Assembly: GCA_030544685.1 (NCBI GenBank)
Contig: CP086683.1
Location: 3,410,001 to 3,474,000, forward strand
Direction: 5' to 3'
Origin: Pseudomonas sp. B21_DOA
GTDB taxonomy: Bacteria; Pseudomonadota; Gammaproteobacteria; Pseudomonadales; Pseudomonadaceae
Length of the DNA stretch: 64,000 bases
How positions within the stretch are numbered: the stretch's first letter is position 1; each line of letters begins with the position of its first letter. Shown here in pieces: positions 35,992 through 45,253 of the stretch. The position numbers and the translations under genes were made by a program. The notes under the pieces are model-generated. The model was not told where the DNA came from. It made no database searches and saw only the letters and a program-made list of their open reading frames with translations.

Positions 35992-36655
35992 ATCCGATTT
36001 GCGTTTGGCCGATCTAGACGTAACTCAACTCCCGGACTCGGCACAGCGTTTCGCTCTGGATGTCCGGGATCAAGCCAGTTGCCTTCGAGCTTGCGAAGGT
36101 ATCCATACCGTCATCCATCTTGCCGCTGACCCTGACCCAGACGCCGATTTCATGGACTCACTGCTTCCAGTGAACATCGTGAGCACTTACAACATGCTTT
36201 TTGCCGCAAAGGCACAAGGTTGCAAGCGCTTCATATTTGCAAGCAGTGCCCAAGTGATTGAGGGATATCCAACGGATGTTCAGGTCCAGGAATGCATGGC
36301 ACCTAAACCAGGCAATCTCTACGGAGTCAGCAAGGCGTTCGGAGAAGCTTTGGCTTCGCTGTATGCAAACGATGGACAGATGACGACCATCGCAGTCCGG
36401 ATTGCCAACGTAGCCAAATTTCAACAAGGGCAAACCCACAGTCCCAGAGACGTTGCGGCCTTCATCAGTTTTAGGGATGTTGTCGCACTTCTCAATAATT
36501 GCGTTGAAGCCGAGCTGAAGGGTTTTCACGTTATCCATGGGGTCTCAGATAACCGATATAAGCGTCTCTCTATTGATCAGAGCAGAAAAGTTGTCGGGTA
36601 TGCCCCCGTTGATGACGGGTTTGAGATATTGGAAGGAGGCGCTCAATCTGATTGA
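35915..36655 (+). CDS. NAD-dependent epimerase/dehydratase (extended SDR)
   Basis: This 246-residue protein has the Rossmann motif ILVTGAAGKIGTAF (residues 6-19), DVRDQ, VIHLAADPDPDAD and the catalytic pair in FASSAQVIEGYP and LYGVSKAFGEAL (Tyr-x3-Lys). The size and VIHLAA/YGVSK pattern resemble hexuronate dehydrogenase or short UDP-sugar epimerases. It lies in the lower-GC accessory stretch. Substrate unproven. Confidence 0.8.
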   Translation: MSSRKILVTGAAGKIGTAFWQERDDKSDLRLADLDVTQLPDSAQRFALDVRDQASCLRACEGIHTVIHLAADPDPDADFMDSLLPVNIVSTYNMLFAAKAQGCKRFIFASSAQVIEGYPTDVQVQECMAPKPGNLYGVSKAFGEALASLYANDGQMTTIAVRIANVAKFQQGQTHSPRDVAAFISFRDVVALLNNCVEAELKGFHVIHGVSDNRYKRLSIDQSRKVVGYAPVDDGFEILEGGAQSD

Positions 36656-36904
36656 ACGCAAATTACCTAAAGAGGGCGGATAACGGCCAAAAGCGGACAA
36701 AGTGTTCAATGCGATGTAGCATTCAGCTGTCGAAAAAGACGGGCCGGTATGGTTAGTCCGGCCGTTCCCTCGGGAGCTCTGCGTTGGCATCAGTCCAACC
36801 CCGCGACCTTCACCTGACTTTACGGGCTCAGGATGGTGGTCGTGTGTCCCACTGCACAGCGATCCCGATTGGTGATGTTCAGTCCTTTTAAATTGGAGAA
36901 CGTC

Positions 36905-37324
36905 ATGCAAGCTAGAATTTCTGTTCTTACCCTCGGCGTACAAGATCTTGAGCGCTCCGTCAGCTTCTACCGCGACGGGCTTGGCCTTGTCACGAAAGGC
37001 ATTATTGGTACTGAGTTCGAGAACGGTGCCGTCGCATTTTTTGATCTGCACGGTGGAATCAAACTCGCCTTGTGGCCGACGAAAAGCATTGCCTCGGATA
37101 CTGGAATACCGCTTCTGAACGGGAATGTTTGCTCAACCATAGGGCACAACGTTTTTTCCAGGGATGAAGTCGATACGGTTCTAGAAGAAGCGAGGAAAGC
37201 CGGAGCGCAGATTGTCAAGCCGGCGGCAGAAACGTTCTACGGAGGGTATGCGGCCTATTTCGCTGACCCGGATGGGCACTTGTGGGAGATCGTGTTCAAT
37301 CCGCAAATGCTTCCAATGCTGTAG
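36905..37324 (+). CDS. VOC-family (glyoxalase-like) protein
   Basis: This 139-residue vicinal-oxygen-chelate protein has the pattern LTLGVQDLERSVSFYRDGLGL near the start and YFADPDGHLWEIVFNP at the end, with conserved Glu in the last strand. ATG 36905 follows GGAGA. The first-strand His ligand is Thr/Leu here, as in many non-glyoxalase members, so dioxygenase or resistance-type functions are equally possible. Confidence 0.82.
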   Translation: MQARISVLTLGVQDLERSVSFYRDGLGLVTKGIIGTEFENGAVAFFDLHGGIKLALWPTKSIASDTGIPLLNGNVCSTIGHNVFSRDEVDTVLEEARKAGAQIVKPAAETFYGGYAAYFADPDGHLWEIVFNPQMLPML

Positions 37325-37562
37325 TAGGTGGCCCGACAGGTCTCATCATCCAGTTCGATGTAGTGGAAACAGTGGGGAACTCCAGCAGCCGCGAAAGCCG
37401 TACGTAATCGAGCACTGATTCGACCTGATCAGGGTAGAGCTGTGAGAGCCAATGATCTTCACTGAGCAGAATGGCCGAACAATCGGATGCCAAGGACTTG
37501 GCCAATGTCGATTTGCCGGATGCAATCTTGCCTGCCATCAGGTGCAGTATTGGTTCGGGCAT
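37325..37562 (-). pseudogene. P-loop kinase (AAA/zeta-like) remnant
   Basis: The start MPEPILHLMAGKIASGKSTLAKSLAS has an intact Walker A (GKIASGKST) and continues to LDYVRLSR. The expected middle (about 30 residues) is absent; homology resumes in another frame with AAGVPHCFHYIELDDETCRA and then ends at the VOC gene. Both an internal deletion and a 3' truncation are seen, so this is a real remnant, not a single-base artefact. Confidence 0.6.
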
Positions 37563-37686
37563 GAGAGACGTCTCCTTGTCGAGTTTTCATGATGTGCATT
37601 GAAAAGCGTCGAAGCAACTAGAGCTACCACTGGTAGCCTGGGGCCGAAAGCAAAAAATTCAGTCCCGGCATGGCCATCTCCATACG

Positions 37687-37884
37687 TCAGGCACACGCTT
37701 CCACTGAAAGATAGGGAGCCGGGCCCGTGCCGGAGGGCCATTGAATCGTGAATGAAACGGTGTCCTGGTGCTCGCTCACGCAAAGTCTGTCGGGACTGCA
37801 CAGGCGATGCAGGCGCGCCAATCGCGCAAGTCCGTCGCGAAAATCAGCCGCATATAACGCCGTGATGACAATGCCGCTCAACTG
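37687..37884 (-). pseudogene. AraC-type regulator sensor-domain fragment
   Basis: The translation AADFRDGLARLARLHRLCSPDRLCVSEHQDTVSF, then IQWP ... YLSVEACA, resembles a piece of the N-terminal Arabinose_bd-type sensor of AraC regulators. It has neither start nor HTH, and it abuts the methyltransferase remnant on the opposite strand. Identification is by pattern memory only. Confidence 0.4.
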
Positions 37885-37897
37885 ACTCGACTTCACT

Positions 37898-38613
37898 ACA
37901 CGCTTGCTGATCGAGGCGGGCATCGGAGAAGGGATGCGAATTCTGGACGTAGGTTGCGGTTCGGGTGATGTTGCTTTTCTGCTGTGTGATCTTGTGGGAA
38001 GAAGCGGGGAGATCATCAGCGTTGATCATGACGCCGATTCCATTGCCATTGCACGCCAGCGCATCACAGGACATGCGCTGACTTTTCTCGAGGGCGACCT
38101 CCTGGAATTGCCGGACTCTATCGCCACGTTCGACGCCATCGTCGGCAGGCGCGTCCTGATGTATCAACGGGATGCGGTGGCGACAATCCGAGCCTTGGCG
38201 AAGTGTCTGCGTCCCGGCGGGCTCATGGTCTTTCAGGAACACGATACGACGCTGGCGCCTGCCAGCGTCGAGCCTTTCCTTTGCATCAAAGAGCGCAACT
38301 TTGGTTACAGCAGATGCTTGCTCGCGAAGGGGCGGATTTGCACATCGGATTCAACCTGCACGGCATTTTCACCCAGGCAGGCTTGACCGTTGAAAGCGTG
38401 CGCGCTGAGTGCCTGGTACAAACGCCTGACGCGCCCTACAACCTTGGTGCCATTGTTCGTGCCTGCTTGCCGCGAATCATTGCGTTAGGGGTGGCCAGTG
38501 CAGAAGAGGTCGACATTGAAACGTTGCAGGCGCGTCTGGATCAGGAGCGTTCAGTCTCTTCAGGCGTCTATGTTGGGGATGTGATGTTTGGGAGTTGGGC
38601 GAGGAAAAATTGA
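37898..38613 (+). pseudogene. SAM-dependent methyltransferase, 5'-truncated and frameshifted
   Basis: A clear Methyltransf_25/31-type domain (GEGMRILDVGCGSGDVAFLLCDLVG, ISVDHDADSIAIAR, then FDAIVGRRVLMYQ and LRPGGLMVFQEHD) with a break near 38278, where one C restores the second half (PLHQRAQLWLQQMLAREGADLHIGFNLHGIF ... GDVMFGSWARKN). The usual 25-45 residues before the SAM loop are missing: an in-frame stop lies just upstream and only a TTG (37904) could start. The gene is probably inactive even if the indel is an error. Confidence 0.7.
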
Positions 38614-38769
38614 CTTCGGTGTTTTTTATCTGACACGAAGAGTGGCAGTCGGCGAGAGTAATTGGCACTTTGTAAAGGCGATGTCATAAAGCTAATCATG
38701 AAACTGGCGATAACCTGTTGGGCGACTCGGCCCCGAACGTTGTCCTCCCATTTATGAACGGATTCAAAA

Positions 38770-39873
38770 TTGCGCAAGTTCTCGATTGCTCTATGCCTCA
38801 GCCTCTTGGCCTTTCTTCTTGTTACCTTCGTGATCGCACTATGGCGAAGCCCTTATGGCCTTCCTGTCCTGATCGCCTCAGCTTATGAGGAGGGTTTGAT
38901 AGTCAGCCGCAACCCTGGCAAAGCCGCAGACTGGTACTTGGGCGCTGCGGAAAAAGGCGACCCTGTGGCGCAGTACAAGCTCGGCATCATTCAATACTAC
39001 GGTCGAGGCGTCGAAGTTGATCGACCAAAAGGTATGCAGTGGATAACGGAGTCGGCCAATCAGGGAAACGCGGACGCACAATATTACATGGGGGCTGCAA
39101 GCATCGCGGGCGGAGATGTGGCCAGTGATTTTGTCCAAGGTGCACAATGGTTCAGCAAGGCAGCAGAACAAGGTCATGCCAAGGCTCAACGACAACTCGC
39201 TATCTTTTATGACAAAGGTTACGGCGTTGAGGCAAACGACCAACAGGCGTTCAAATGGGCTAGCAAGGCAGCCGATCATGGAGATGCCGAGGCTCTGACG
39301 CTATTAGGCACACTCTATCTTTCCGGTAAAGGAACTCCAGCCGACCCTCAACACGCCGTCAAATTGCTCACCCAAGCGGCCAATGCTGGCGATAGCTTTG
39401 CATTTGAATTATTGGGGGCGGTCACTTTACAAGGCACTGGTACTCCTAAAGACGTACCCGCCGCATTGCGTTGGTATACCCGTGCCGCCGATCAGGGCCG
39501 GGTCAACGCCCAGTACGTCCTCGGCTATCTCTATAGCAGTGGCGGGGATGTACCGGTGAACTATCCACTTGCCAATCACTGGCTGTTGCAGGCGGCAGTT
39601 CAAGGTCACGCTGTGGCGCAGATTACCCTCGCCGTTCATTTCGATAATGGGCAGGGCGTCAGCCGTAACAAGCTCAAGGCTTGTGGATTGTTGCGCGTGG
39701 CGCTCAAACAGACGTTGCCGAGCGATATTGCAGGCCCCATGCGTGAGCAACTTGAGAAAGAAGAGAAAACACTTACGCCGCAGCAACTGGCTGAGATATC
39801 GGCTCTGGAGAACCTCTATTCAAGCCCGGCGGGTCTCGGGGCACTACAAGGTGATCTGACACGCGAACAGTAA
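38770..39873 (+). CDS. Sel1-repeat protein
   Basis: About 367 residues with an N-terminal membrane anchor (FSIALCLSLLAFLLVTFVIAL) and about seven Sel1-like TPR repeats (pattern A.W...AAE.G...AQY.LG..Y..G.GV, residues about 40-330). The start is TTG at 38770; no ATG fits this frame. Repeat proteins of this type mediate protein-protein contacts at the envelope. No partner is suggested by the neighbours. Confidence 0.8.
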   Translation: MRKFSIALCLSLLAFLLVTFVIALWRSPYGLPVLIASAYEEGLIVSRNPGKAADWYLGAAEKGDPVAQYKLGIIQYYGRGVEVDRPKGMQWITESANQGNADAQYYMGAASIAGGDVASDFVQGAQWFSKAAEQGHAKAQRQLAIFYDKGYGVEANDQQAFKWASKAADHGDAEALTLLGTLYLSGKGTPADPQHAVKLLTQAANAGDSFAFELLGAVTLQGTGTPKDVPAALRWYTRAADQGRVNAQYVLGYLYSSGGDVPVNYPLANHWLLQAAVQGHAVAQITLAVHFDNGQGVSRNKLKACGLLRVALKQTLPSDIAGPMREQLEKEEKTLTPQQLAEISALENLYSSPAGLGALQGDLTREQ

Positions 39874-39991
39874 GCTGCGATGGTGTCCCGCCTGATATCG
39901 CATTTTCATTTACCATTCGCACGTCGCCTGTTCCGGCGGCGTTCAGCCCAACGGCTGCATTACCAAATTGCAATGGAAGGATTCCCGCGTC

Positions 39992-40447
39992 ATGTCCAAT
40001 ACGTTGTTCCGCACACTGGCTTTGTCCAGTCTGTTCGTGCTCGCCAGCTGCACCACTGCAACGCCAACCGCACCGACACCTGTCACTTCCAAAGCCATTG
40101 AAGCTTTTATCGACATTTGCCTGAAGACCGCCCCGTCGTTCGCCGGCTCGGCTGAAGCAGCCAAGAGCAATGGCATCACCGACCTTGTGGACATGGGCTT
40201 TACACGCATCGGCTTCACCGCAGACAAAAATCTCTCCGTGCAACTATCCGAAAAGGAGTGCGTCGTCGCCACTGATAGTCAGTCGGATAACAGCCTGACC
40301 CGGCAATTGCTGAGTGCCGCGCAGACTTATTCGCAAACGCCGGTTGCTGATCGTGTGCCGTCGAAAGTGCGTATTCAGGACAACAACTTTATTCTCCAGC
40401 ACGACCGCAAGGGCGGTGAGACGTATGTACTATTGAGGAACAGGTGA
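39992..40447 (+). CDS. putative lipoprotein
   Basis: This 151-residue protein starts MSNTLFRTLALSSLFVLASCTTATPT with a lipobox LASC at about residue 20. The mature part contains a Cys near KECVVATDS and one near IDICLKT, possibly disulphide-bonded. Not assigned to a family. A strong terminator follows. Confidence 0.6.
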   Translation: MSNTLFRTLALSSLFVLASCTTATPTAPTPVTSKAIEAFIDICLKTAPSFAGSAEAAKSNGITDLVDMGFTRIGFTADKNLSVQLSEKECVVATDSQSDNSLTRQLLSAAQTYSQTPVADRVPSKVRIQDNNFILQHDRKGGETYVLLRNR

Positions 40448-40466
40448 TCAGCGCTTTTATCTGTGC

Positions 40467-40497
40467 ATGAAAAAGCCCGCTTTGCGGGCTTTTTCAT
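40467..40497. terminator. rho-independent terminator
   Basis: ATGAAAAAGCCCGC, loop TTT, GCGGGCTTTTTCAT: a nearly perfect 14-bp stem flanked by A- and T-runs, so able to act on the upstream lipoprotein gene and on the convergent hexapeptide-repeat gene. Confidence 0.88.
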
Positions 40498-40561
40498 GGG
40501 AATTTGCTGAGTGGTGCAGCCCCGCGCGATAGCGATTCAGTTCCGGAGGGGACATTTCGTT

Positions 40562-41173
40562 TTAATCGTAGGCGAACTGGTCAACCAGTCCCAGACGAGG
40601 AACACGTATGTGGGGCCGCAACAAAGCGCCAGGAGCAATCACAGCGTTTGCGCCAATCTTGCAGCCGTCACCCACCAGCGCTCCGAATTTGCTGACGCCT
40701 GTTTCGATCACCTGATTTTCGTGGCGGATCTTGATATCGGCTCCGTCCAGTTCGTTACGGTAGTTGGCGATGATCGCACCGGCTTCAATATTGACCGCTT
40801 CGCCGATCAATGAGTCGCCGACGAAGTTGAAGTGGGCAAGCTTGCTGCCATCGAGCATGAAGGTACTTTTCAGCTCGCAGCTGGGGCCAACAATGCAGTT
40901 TTTGCCGAGATATACACCTCCCCGTAGATAAGCCCCCGCCGCGACGAAGCAGCCTTCGCCGATGATGATTGCGCCTTTCAGCACAGCGCCTTGCTCAACG
41001 ATGGCGGTTTCATGAATCGCACAATTATTGTGGCGCCGGTATCCCGGGCCGAGCGTTTCAAGCAATTTCAGAATCCGGCTCTCGCAATCCTGAACCACCG
41101 CCCAAGGGGCAGCGGAGTCCACGCCCAGTAATGGCCATTGAGCGATGTAATCTTCGATTTTTGGCGCTTTCAT
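40562..41173 (-). CDS. left-handed beta-helix (hexapeptide) acyltransferase-like protein
   Basis: This 203-residue protein has LbH hexapeptide repeats (AIVEQGAVLKGAIIIGEGCFVAAGAYL ... IGANAVIAPGALL) and an N-terminal helical part (MKAPKIEDYIAQWP). It resembles GlmU C-terminal domains and LpxD-type acyltransferases but lacks a nucleotidyltransferase domain. ATG 41173 is preceded by GGAAG. Substrate unknown. Confidence 0.7.
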   Translation of the reverse strand: MKAPKIEDYIAQWPLLGVDSAAPWAVVQDCESRILKLLETLGPGYRRHNNCAIHETAIVEQGAVLKGAIIIGEGCFVAAGAYLRGGVYLGKNCIVGPSCELKSTFMLDGSKLAHFNFVGDSLIGEAVNIEAGAIIANYRNELDGADIKIRHENQVIETGVSKFGALVGDGCKIGANAVIAPGALLRPHIRVPRLGLVDQFAYD

Positions 41174-41283
41174 AAGAATCTTCCGGACAAGTGAGAGTGG
41201 GGCGTTGGTGGACTGTCGACGACTTGAACGACTCGCTATGCCTGCCAGTCGTACCTGTACAAGCATTTTCAAGGTACGGCGCA

Positions 41284-41583
41284 ATGGATAAGACAATCAC
41301 CGTGGATCAACTGGCAACCACTGATCTTGGATCAATCAACGAGATATGGCTCGGCGGGACCCATACTCAGTTATGCCTATGGCGTGCTGAACAAGTCTTC
41401 ACCCACGAAATGCTCAGCGAGGGGACCCATGACCAAAATGTTCGACGCCTGTGCTTGCAGTTGGTTGACCCTGACGATCGAGACGCAATGGCCCGTGTTG
41501 AGGCGGTAGCGCGCGAACGACTCGAAGAAATGGGCAAGCAGGGCGAGTTTTACCCGGCCGAGGCGGCGGACACTCGTCAATAG
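41284..41583 (+). CDS. hypothetical protein
   Basis: This 99-residue acidic protein (MDKTITVDQLATTDLGSINEIW ...) has an amphipathic C-terminal helix. ATG 41284 sits at the start of protein-like sequence; the extension to 41191 is not conserved-looking. It is divergent from the hexapeptide protein. Nothing more can be said. Confidence 0.45.
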   Translation: MDKTITVDQLATTDLGSINEIWLGGTHTQLCLWRAEQVFTHEMLSEGTHDQNVRRLCLQLVDPDDRDAMARVEAVARERLEEMGKQGEFYPAEAADTRQ

Positions 41584-41626
41584 CTGCTCCGCATCTGATG
41601 AAAAGCGCAGTTGCTAAAGCAGCGCC

Positions 41627-42529
41627 TCAAGCGGGCTCCTCAACCCTGCGCACATCCCCCAACGAATCACGCTGCATCGACTGCAAATTCTTTTCGATGG
41701 TTTCACACAGCGCTTCCATTTGAATCTGGTGTTCGCTGTGGCGGAACGGGCTTTGCAGATCAGTGCCGATGCGCTCGATGGCCAGCAGCATGAACCCCAC
41801 CACGGTCGACGCCAGCGGCGTGAACCAGCCGAGGGATTCCACCAGACCTATCGGGACGATCAGGCAGAACAGCGAAATAAACAGCCGCGGAAAATAAACA
41901 TAAGGGTAGGGCAGCGGGGTGTTGGCGATCCGCTCCATGCCGCCCTGACTGTTGGACAGGTCCACCAGCGTCGACTCAAGGCGCGCCAGGCGAATACTGT
42001 CCAGATGCCCGGCCTTGTATTCGCGAGCGAGCAAAGTCGCCGAGCCGGTGAGAATATCGTTGGCAAAGTTGTTGGTCGTGCCGCTGCGCGCGAACTCATC
42101 GGCGGGAATAAACGCCCGTACCTCGTCGGGACACGGCTGACCTTGCAGGTGCGCGGCAAGGCAATTCACGTAGGCAACGTGGCGGCGCAACAGCGTGGAT
42201 TTGACCGGATTCACCTCGCCACCTGCATCGTCCAGCAGCGTCAGCACCTGCCGGGCGAAGCTGCGGGAATTGTTGATCATCGATCCCCACAGCGTCCGCG
42301 CTTCCCACCAGCGGTTGTAAGCGCTGCTGTTGCGAAAACTGATCAACACGATCAACGCTGAACCGAGCAAGGTCAGCGGCATCAACGGCAGGTTCAGCTT
42401 GGCGTTGAGAAACAGCATGAAGTCGACGGTGACGGCGATGTCCCAGAGCAGCAACCAGAACAAAGACCAGCCCACGTAGCCGAGGGTCTTGATGATCAGA
42501 CGGTATTTTTTGACGATGGCAGCTTTCAA
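41627..42529 (-). CDS. bestrophin-family (UPF0187) anion channel
   Basis: This 300-residue membrane protein has the family segments SFRNSSAYNRWWEARTLWGSMINNSR (residues about 64-90) and ESLGWFTPLASTVVGFMLLAIERIGTDLQSPF. Bacterial bestrophins are pentameric channels. Length is normal. It is transcribed toward the small hypothetical gene and follows the translocase gene by about 120 bases. Confidence 0.85.
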   Translation of the reverse strand: MKAAIVKKYRLIIKTLGYVGWSLFWLLLWDIAVTVDFMLFLNAKLNLPLMPLTLLGSALIVLISFRNSSAYNRWWEARTLWGSMINNSRSFARQVLTLLDDAGGEVNPVKSTLLRRHVAYVNCLAAHLQGQPCPDEVRAFIPADEFARSGTTNNFANDILTGSATLLAREYKAGHLDSIRLARLESTLVDLSNSQGGMERIANTPLPYPYVYFPRLFISLFCLIVPIGLVESLGWFTPLASTVVGFMLLAIERIGTDLQSPFRHSEHQIQMEALCETIEKNLQSMQRDSLGDVRRVEEPA

Positions 42530-42651
42530 ACGGAAACCTCGTGGCGAGCTGTTTGCTTAAACGCTTAAGCTCGGACGATGGTTGGCACCGGCAGTTCCCT
42601 GGTGGAGCGGTCAGCCGTCAGTCGGTCTGCAAAGCCTGGCCGTTGGAATGG

Positions 42652-44004
42652 TCAACGTTTGCGAGAAAAATCCCCGCCTCCCGATTCGACTGCGCTATGC
42701 GTGGGTTTGCCGCACTCCCGCGACACTGGCTCGGCGGTCCGCTCGCTCGCCGAGCCGCCATCCCAGCAGCCCCACAGCAGTGCACACAACGCGCCGACCA
42801 GCGCTGCCATGCCTGCTCCCTGGCTGAGGGCGTCCAGCGCGCTTTTCGCCCAGGCACTGATGGCGTCGCCGGCGCGGTAGACCACGGTGTCGATGAAGTT
42901 CTTTGCCTTGTACTTGCTTTCGGCATCGAGCGGGGCAAACAGCATTTCCCGACCTGGGCGCACGAAGGCGTACTCACCGATGCGGCGCACGATCATCAGC
43001 GCGGCGATCAGGCCAAAGCCGGGCGCGAAGATCAGCCCGATAAACCCCGCGCACATGACCAGCGGCACCATGGCCAACAGCACGCCGACACCTAGTTTTT
43101 GGGCGAGGCGTCCAGTGATGAACAGCTGACAGAGCAGGGCGCCTGCCTGCACGACAAAGTCGATGATGCCAAACACGCGCACCTGCGCCTCGCGGTCCGG
43201 GAAGTGTTCGGCGACGACGCGTGCCTGCTCGAAGTAAAGGAAGGTGGAGACTGTCGCCAGCAGCACCACAAAGCCGCAAATGCCGAGCAGATAGGGTGAT
43301 TTCAGAACGGCGGTCATACCGCTGAACGGATTGCCCGGCAACGGCCTGCGAGGGCTTTCGCTCGGCGCGGCATCGGGGCGTCCTGCGCCACCCCGTTCAC
43401 GCCAGCGCATCAGCTGGCGCTTGAACCACATCGCAGCGGCGAGCAGAACAGCGGCCAGCAGCATCAGGCCGGACTCGCCCAGCGGACCGATCAGCAAGGC
43501 GCTCAGCGCAGGTCCACTCAAGCCGCCGACGCTGGCGCCCGCCGCGATGAAAGCGAATAGACGTTTGGCCTGGGCACTGTCGAATACATCGGCCATCAGG
43601 CTCCAGGCGACCGATACGACAAACAGGTTGTAGACCGATATCCATACATAAAACACGCGCGCCAGCCACGGGCTTTCCTCGCCCAGGAACAAGACGGCGA
43701 ACAACAGCAGATTGGTGCAGAAGAATCCGTACACCCAGTCCACGAAATGCAGGCGCGGCACGCGTGCGCTGAGCCAGGCGAACAGCGGAACGGCCGCCAG
43801 CATGACCAGGAAGGTCGCGGTGAACAGCCACTGCAAGTTCTCGACGCCGGCAGTGATGCCCATCGATTCGCGGATCGGACGGAGCATGAAATAGCCGGCG
43901 AACAGGCAAACGAACAGCAGAAAACCGTTGAGCGCAGGGCGCAGCTCGTGAGCCTCGGCATTGATGATGGCGCCGGCGCGGTGGGCGAGAAGAGACGTAT
44001 CCAT
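42652..44004 (-). CDS. ATP/ADP translocase-like (NTT/Tlc) MFS-type carrier
   Basis: This 450-residue polytopic protein (about 12 TM) begins LNGFLLFVCLFAGYFMLRPIRESMGITAG, the RPIRE motif typical of NTT/Tlc-like and related carriers found in free-living bacteria, and has YKAKNFIDTVVYRAGDAISAWAKSAL near the C-terminus. True nucleotide exchange is characteristic of obligate intracellular bacteria; in Pseudomonas these are predicted only. The last 40 residues are hydrophilic. It is 57 bases from the downstream end of the SDR gene on the same strand. Confidence 0.75.
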   Translation of the reverse strand: MDTSLLAHRAGAIINAEAHELRPALNGFLLFVCLFAGYFMLRPIRESMGITAGVENLQWLFTATFLVMLAAVPLFAWLSARVPRLHFVDWVYGFFCTNLLLFAVLFLGEESPWLARVFYVWISVYNLFVVSVAWSLMADVFDSAQAKRLFAFIAAGASVGGLSGPALSALLIGPLGESGLMLLAAVLLAAAMWFKRQLMRWRERGGAGRPDAAPSESPRRPLPGNPFSGMTAVLKSPYLLGICGFVVLLATVSTFLYFEQARVVAEHFPDREAQVRVFGIIDFVVQAGALLCQLFITGRLAQKLGVGVLLAMVPLVMCAGFIGLIFAPGFGLIAALMIVRRIGEYAFVRPGREMLFAPLDAESKYKAKNFIDTVVYRAGDAISAWAKSALDALSQGAGMAALVGALCALLWGCWDGGSASERTAEPVSRECGKPTHSAVESGGGDFSRKR

Positions 44005-44061
44005 GTTGCGCTCCTGTGGGAGTGGCGGGGCAATGGCACGGGGCCTGCCCGTGCCGGGCGG

Positions 44062-45107
44062 TCAGCGGTAGGTGACGCCAGTCAGTCGCTCGGAGAGTTG
44101 CCACAGTGTGGCCGAATTCGAGCGATCGGCAGCGGCCGGCGGCATCTTGGCGAAGCCCAGCGGCCCGCGCTTTTCGTTATCACCGGTGGGGCCGTAGTAG
44201 GCGCCGCCAACCGCCTCAAGCGCCGTGGCTGCATACAGCGTGGGCAGCGCGCCCTGCGCTGCGGAATGATACAGGTCCCGCTCTACTGCCCATTGTTTGC
44301 CGAATTGACTGTCCAGGCCAGGCCCCGGGCGATCAGCTCCGTCACGGCAACGCCGGGGTGCGCGGCGATGCTGCGTATCCCCCAACCGGCGGCATCGCTG
44401 CGCTGCTGCAGCTCAATACTCCACTTCAGAACCGCCAGTTTCGATTGGCTGTAGCTGGCGAAAGGGTCGTAACTGCGCTCAGCCTGCAGGTCATCGAAGT
44501 TCAGGCTTGCGCGTCCGGCGGCGATGCTCGACAGGCTGACCACCCGACCATCGTCGCTTTTGCGTAGCAGGGGCATCAGCAGGCCGGTCAGGGCGAAATG
44601 CCCCAGATAATTGGTCGCCAGTTGCATCTCGTAGCCATCGGCGGAAACGCCTCGAACAGGCGGCGACATGATCGCAGCGTTGTTAATCAGCACGTCGAGC
44701 CTCGGCAGGCGCCCTTGCAGACGGTTGGCGAGATCGCGCACCGATTGCAGATTGGCAAGGTCCAGCGTTTCGAATTGCACGCGCGCCTCAGGCACGGCTT
44801 GCTTGATCCTCGTGATTGCTTCGCGGCCGCGCTCGGCGTTGCGTGCGGCGATGATCACCTCGGCACCGGCGCGCGTCAGGGCCAGCGCGTCTTCATAACC
44901 CATGCCGCTGGTTCCCCCGGTGACCAGCACGATGCGGCCTTTCTGGCTGGGCATGTCGTGGGTTGACCAGTCCGGCTTCGGCTCAGTTCGAGGAGTCGCC
45001 TGCGCAGCCAGTGTGCCGGCCATCGCGGAAATGGCGAACAGCATTCGGGTGGCCTTGAGAAGGCGTTGGGTCGCGGTATTGCTCGGCGTAGCGGGTGAAT
45101 GGCTCAT
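44062..45107 (-). pseudogene. SDR oxidoreductase with N-terminal signal, frameshifted as given
   Basis: An N-terminal hydrophobic leader (LLKATRMLFAISAMAGTLAAQA) precedes a classical SDR: RIVLVTGGTSGMGYEDALALTR, LINNAAIMS, SLSSIAAGR and the Y-x3-K in YSQSKLAV. The frame breaks after LIARG; the C-terminal 85 residues (LDSQFGKQWAVERDLYHSAAQG ... LTGVTYR) are in the next frame. One base near 44320-44322 restores 1047 bp, 348 residues. An exported SDR is unusual; the leader could also be a membrane anchor. Confidence 0.75.
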
Positions 45108-45253
45108 CGGGGGATTCTCATTCGCGTGACAGATTCCCGGTTAGCGGGGGCGAGTGAGCAGTATCGGTGTACGAATGCGCGAGGATAAGTCGGGCACTGG
45201 TGGATGGCCCGTACGACATGGCGTACAGTCAGCTGCTTGCGGAGGAAGCGTTC

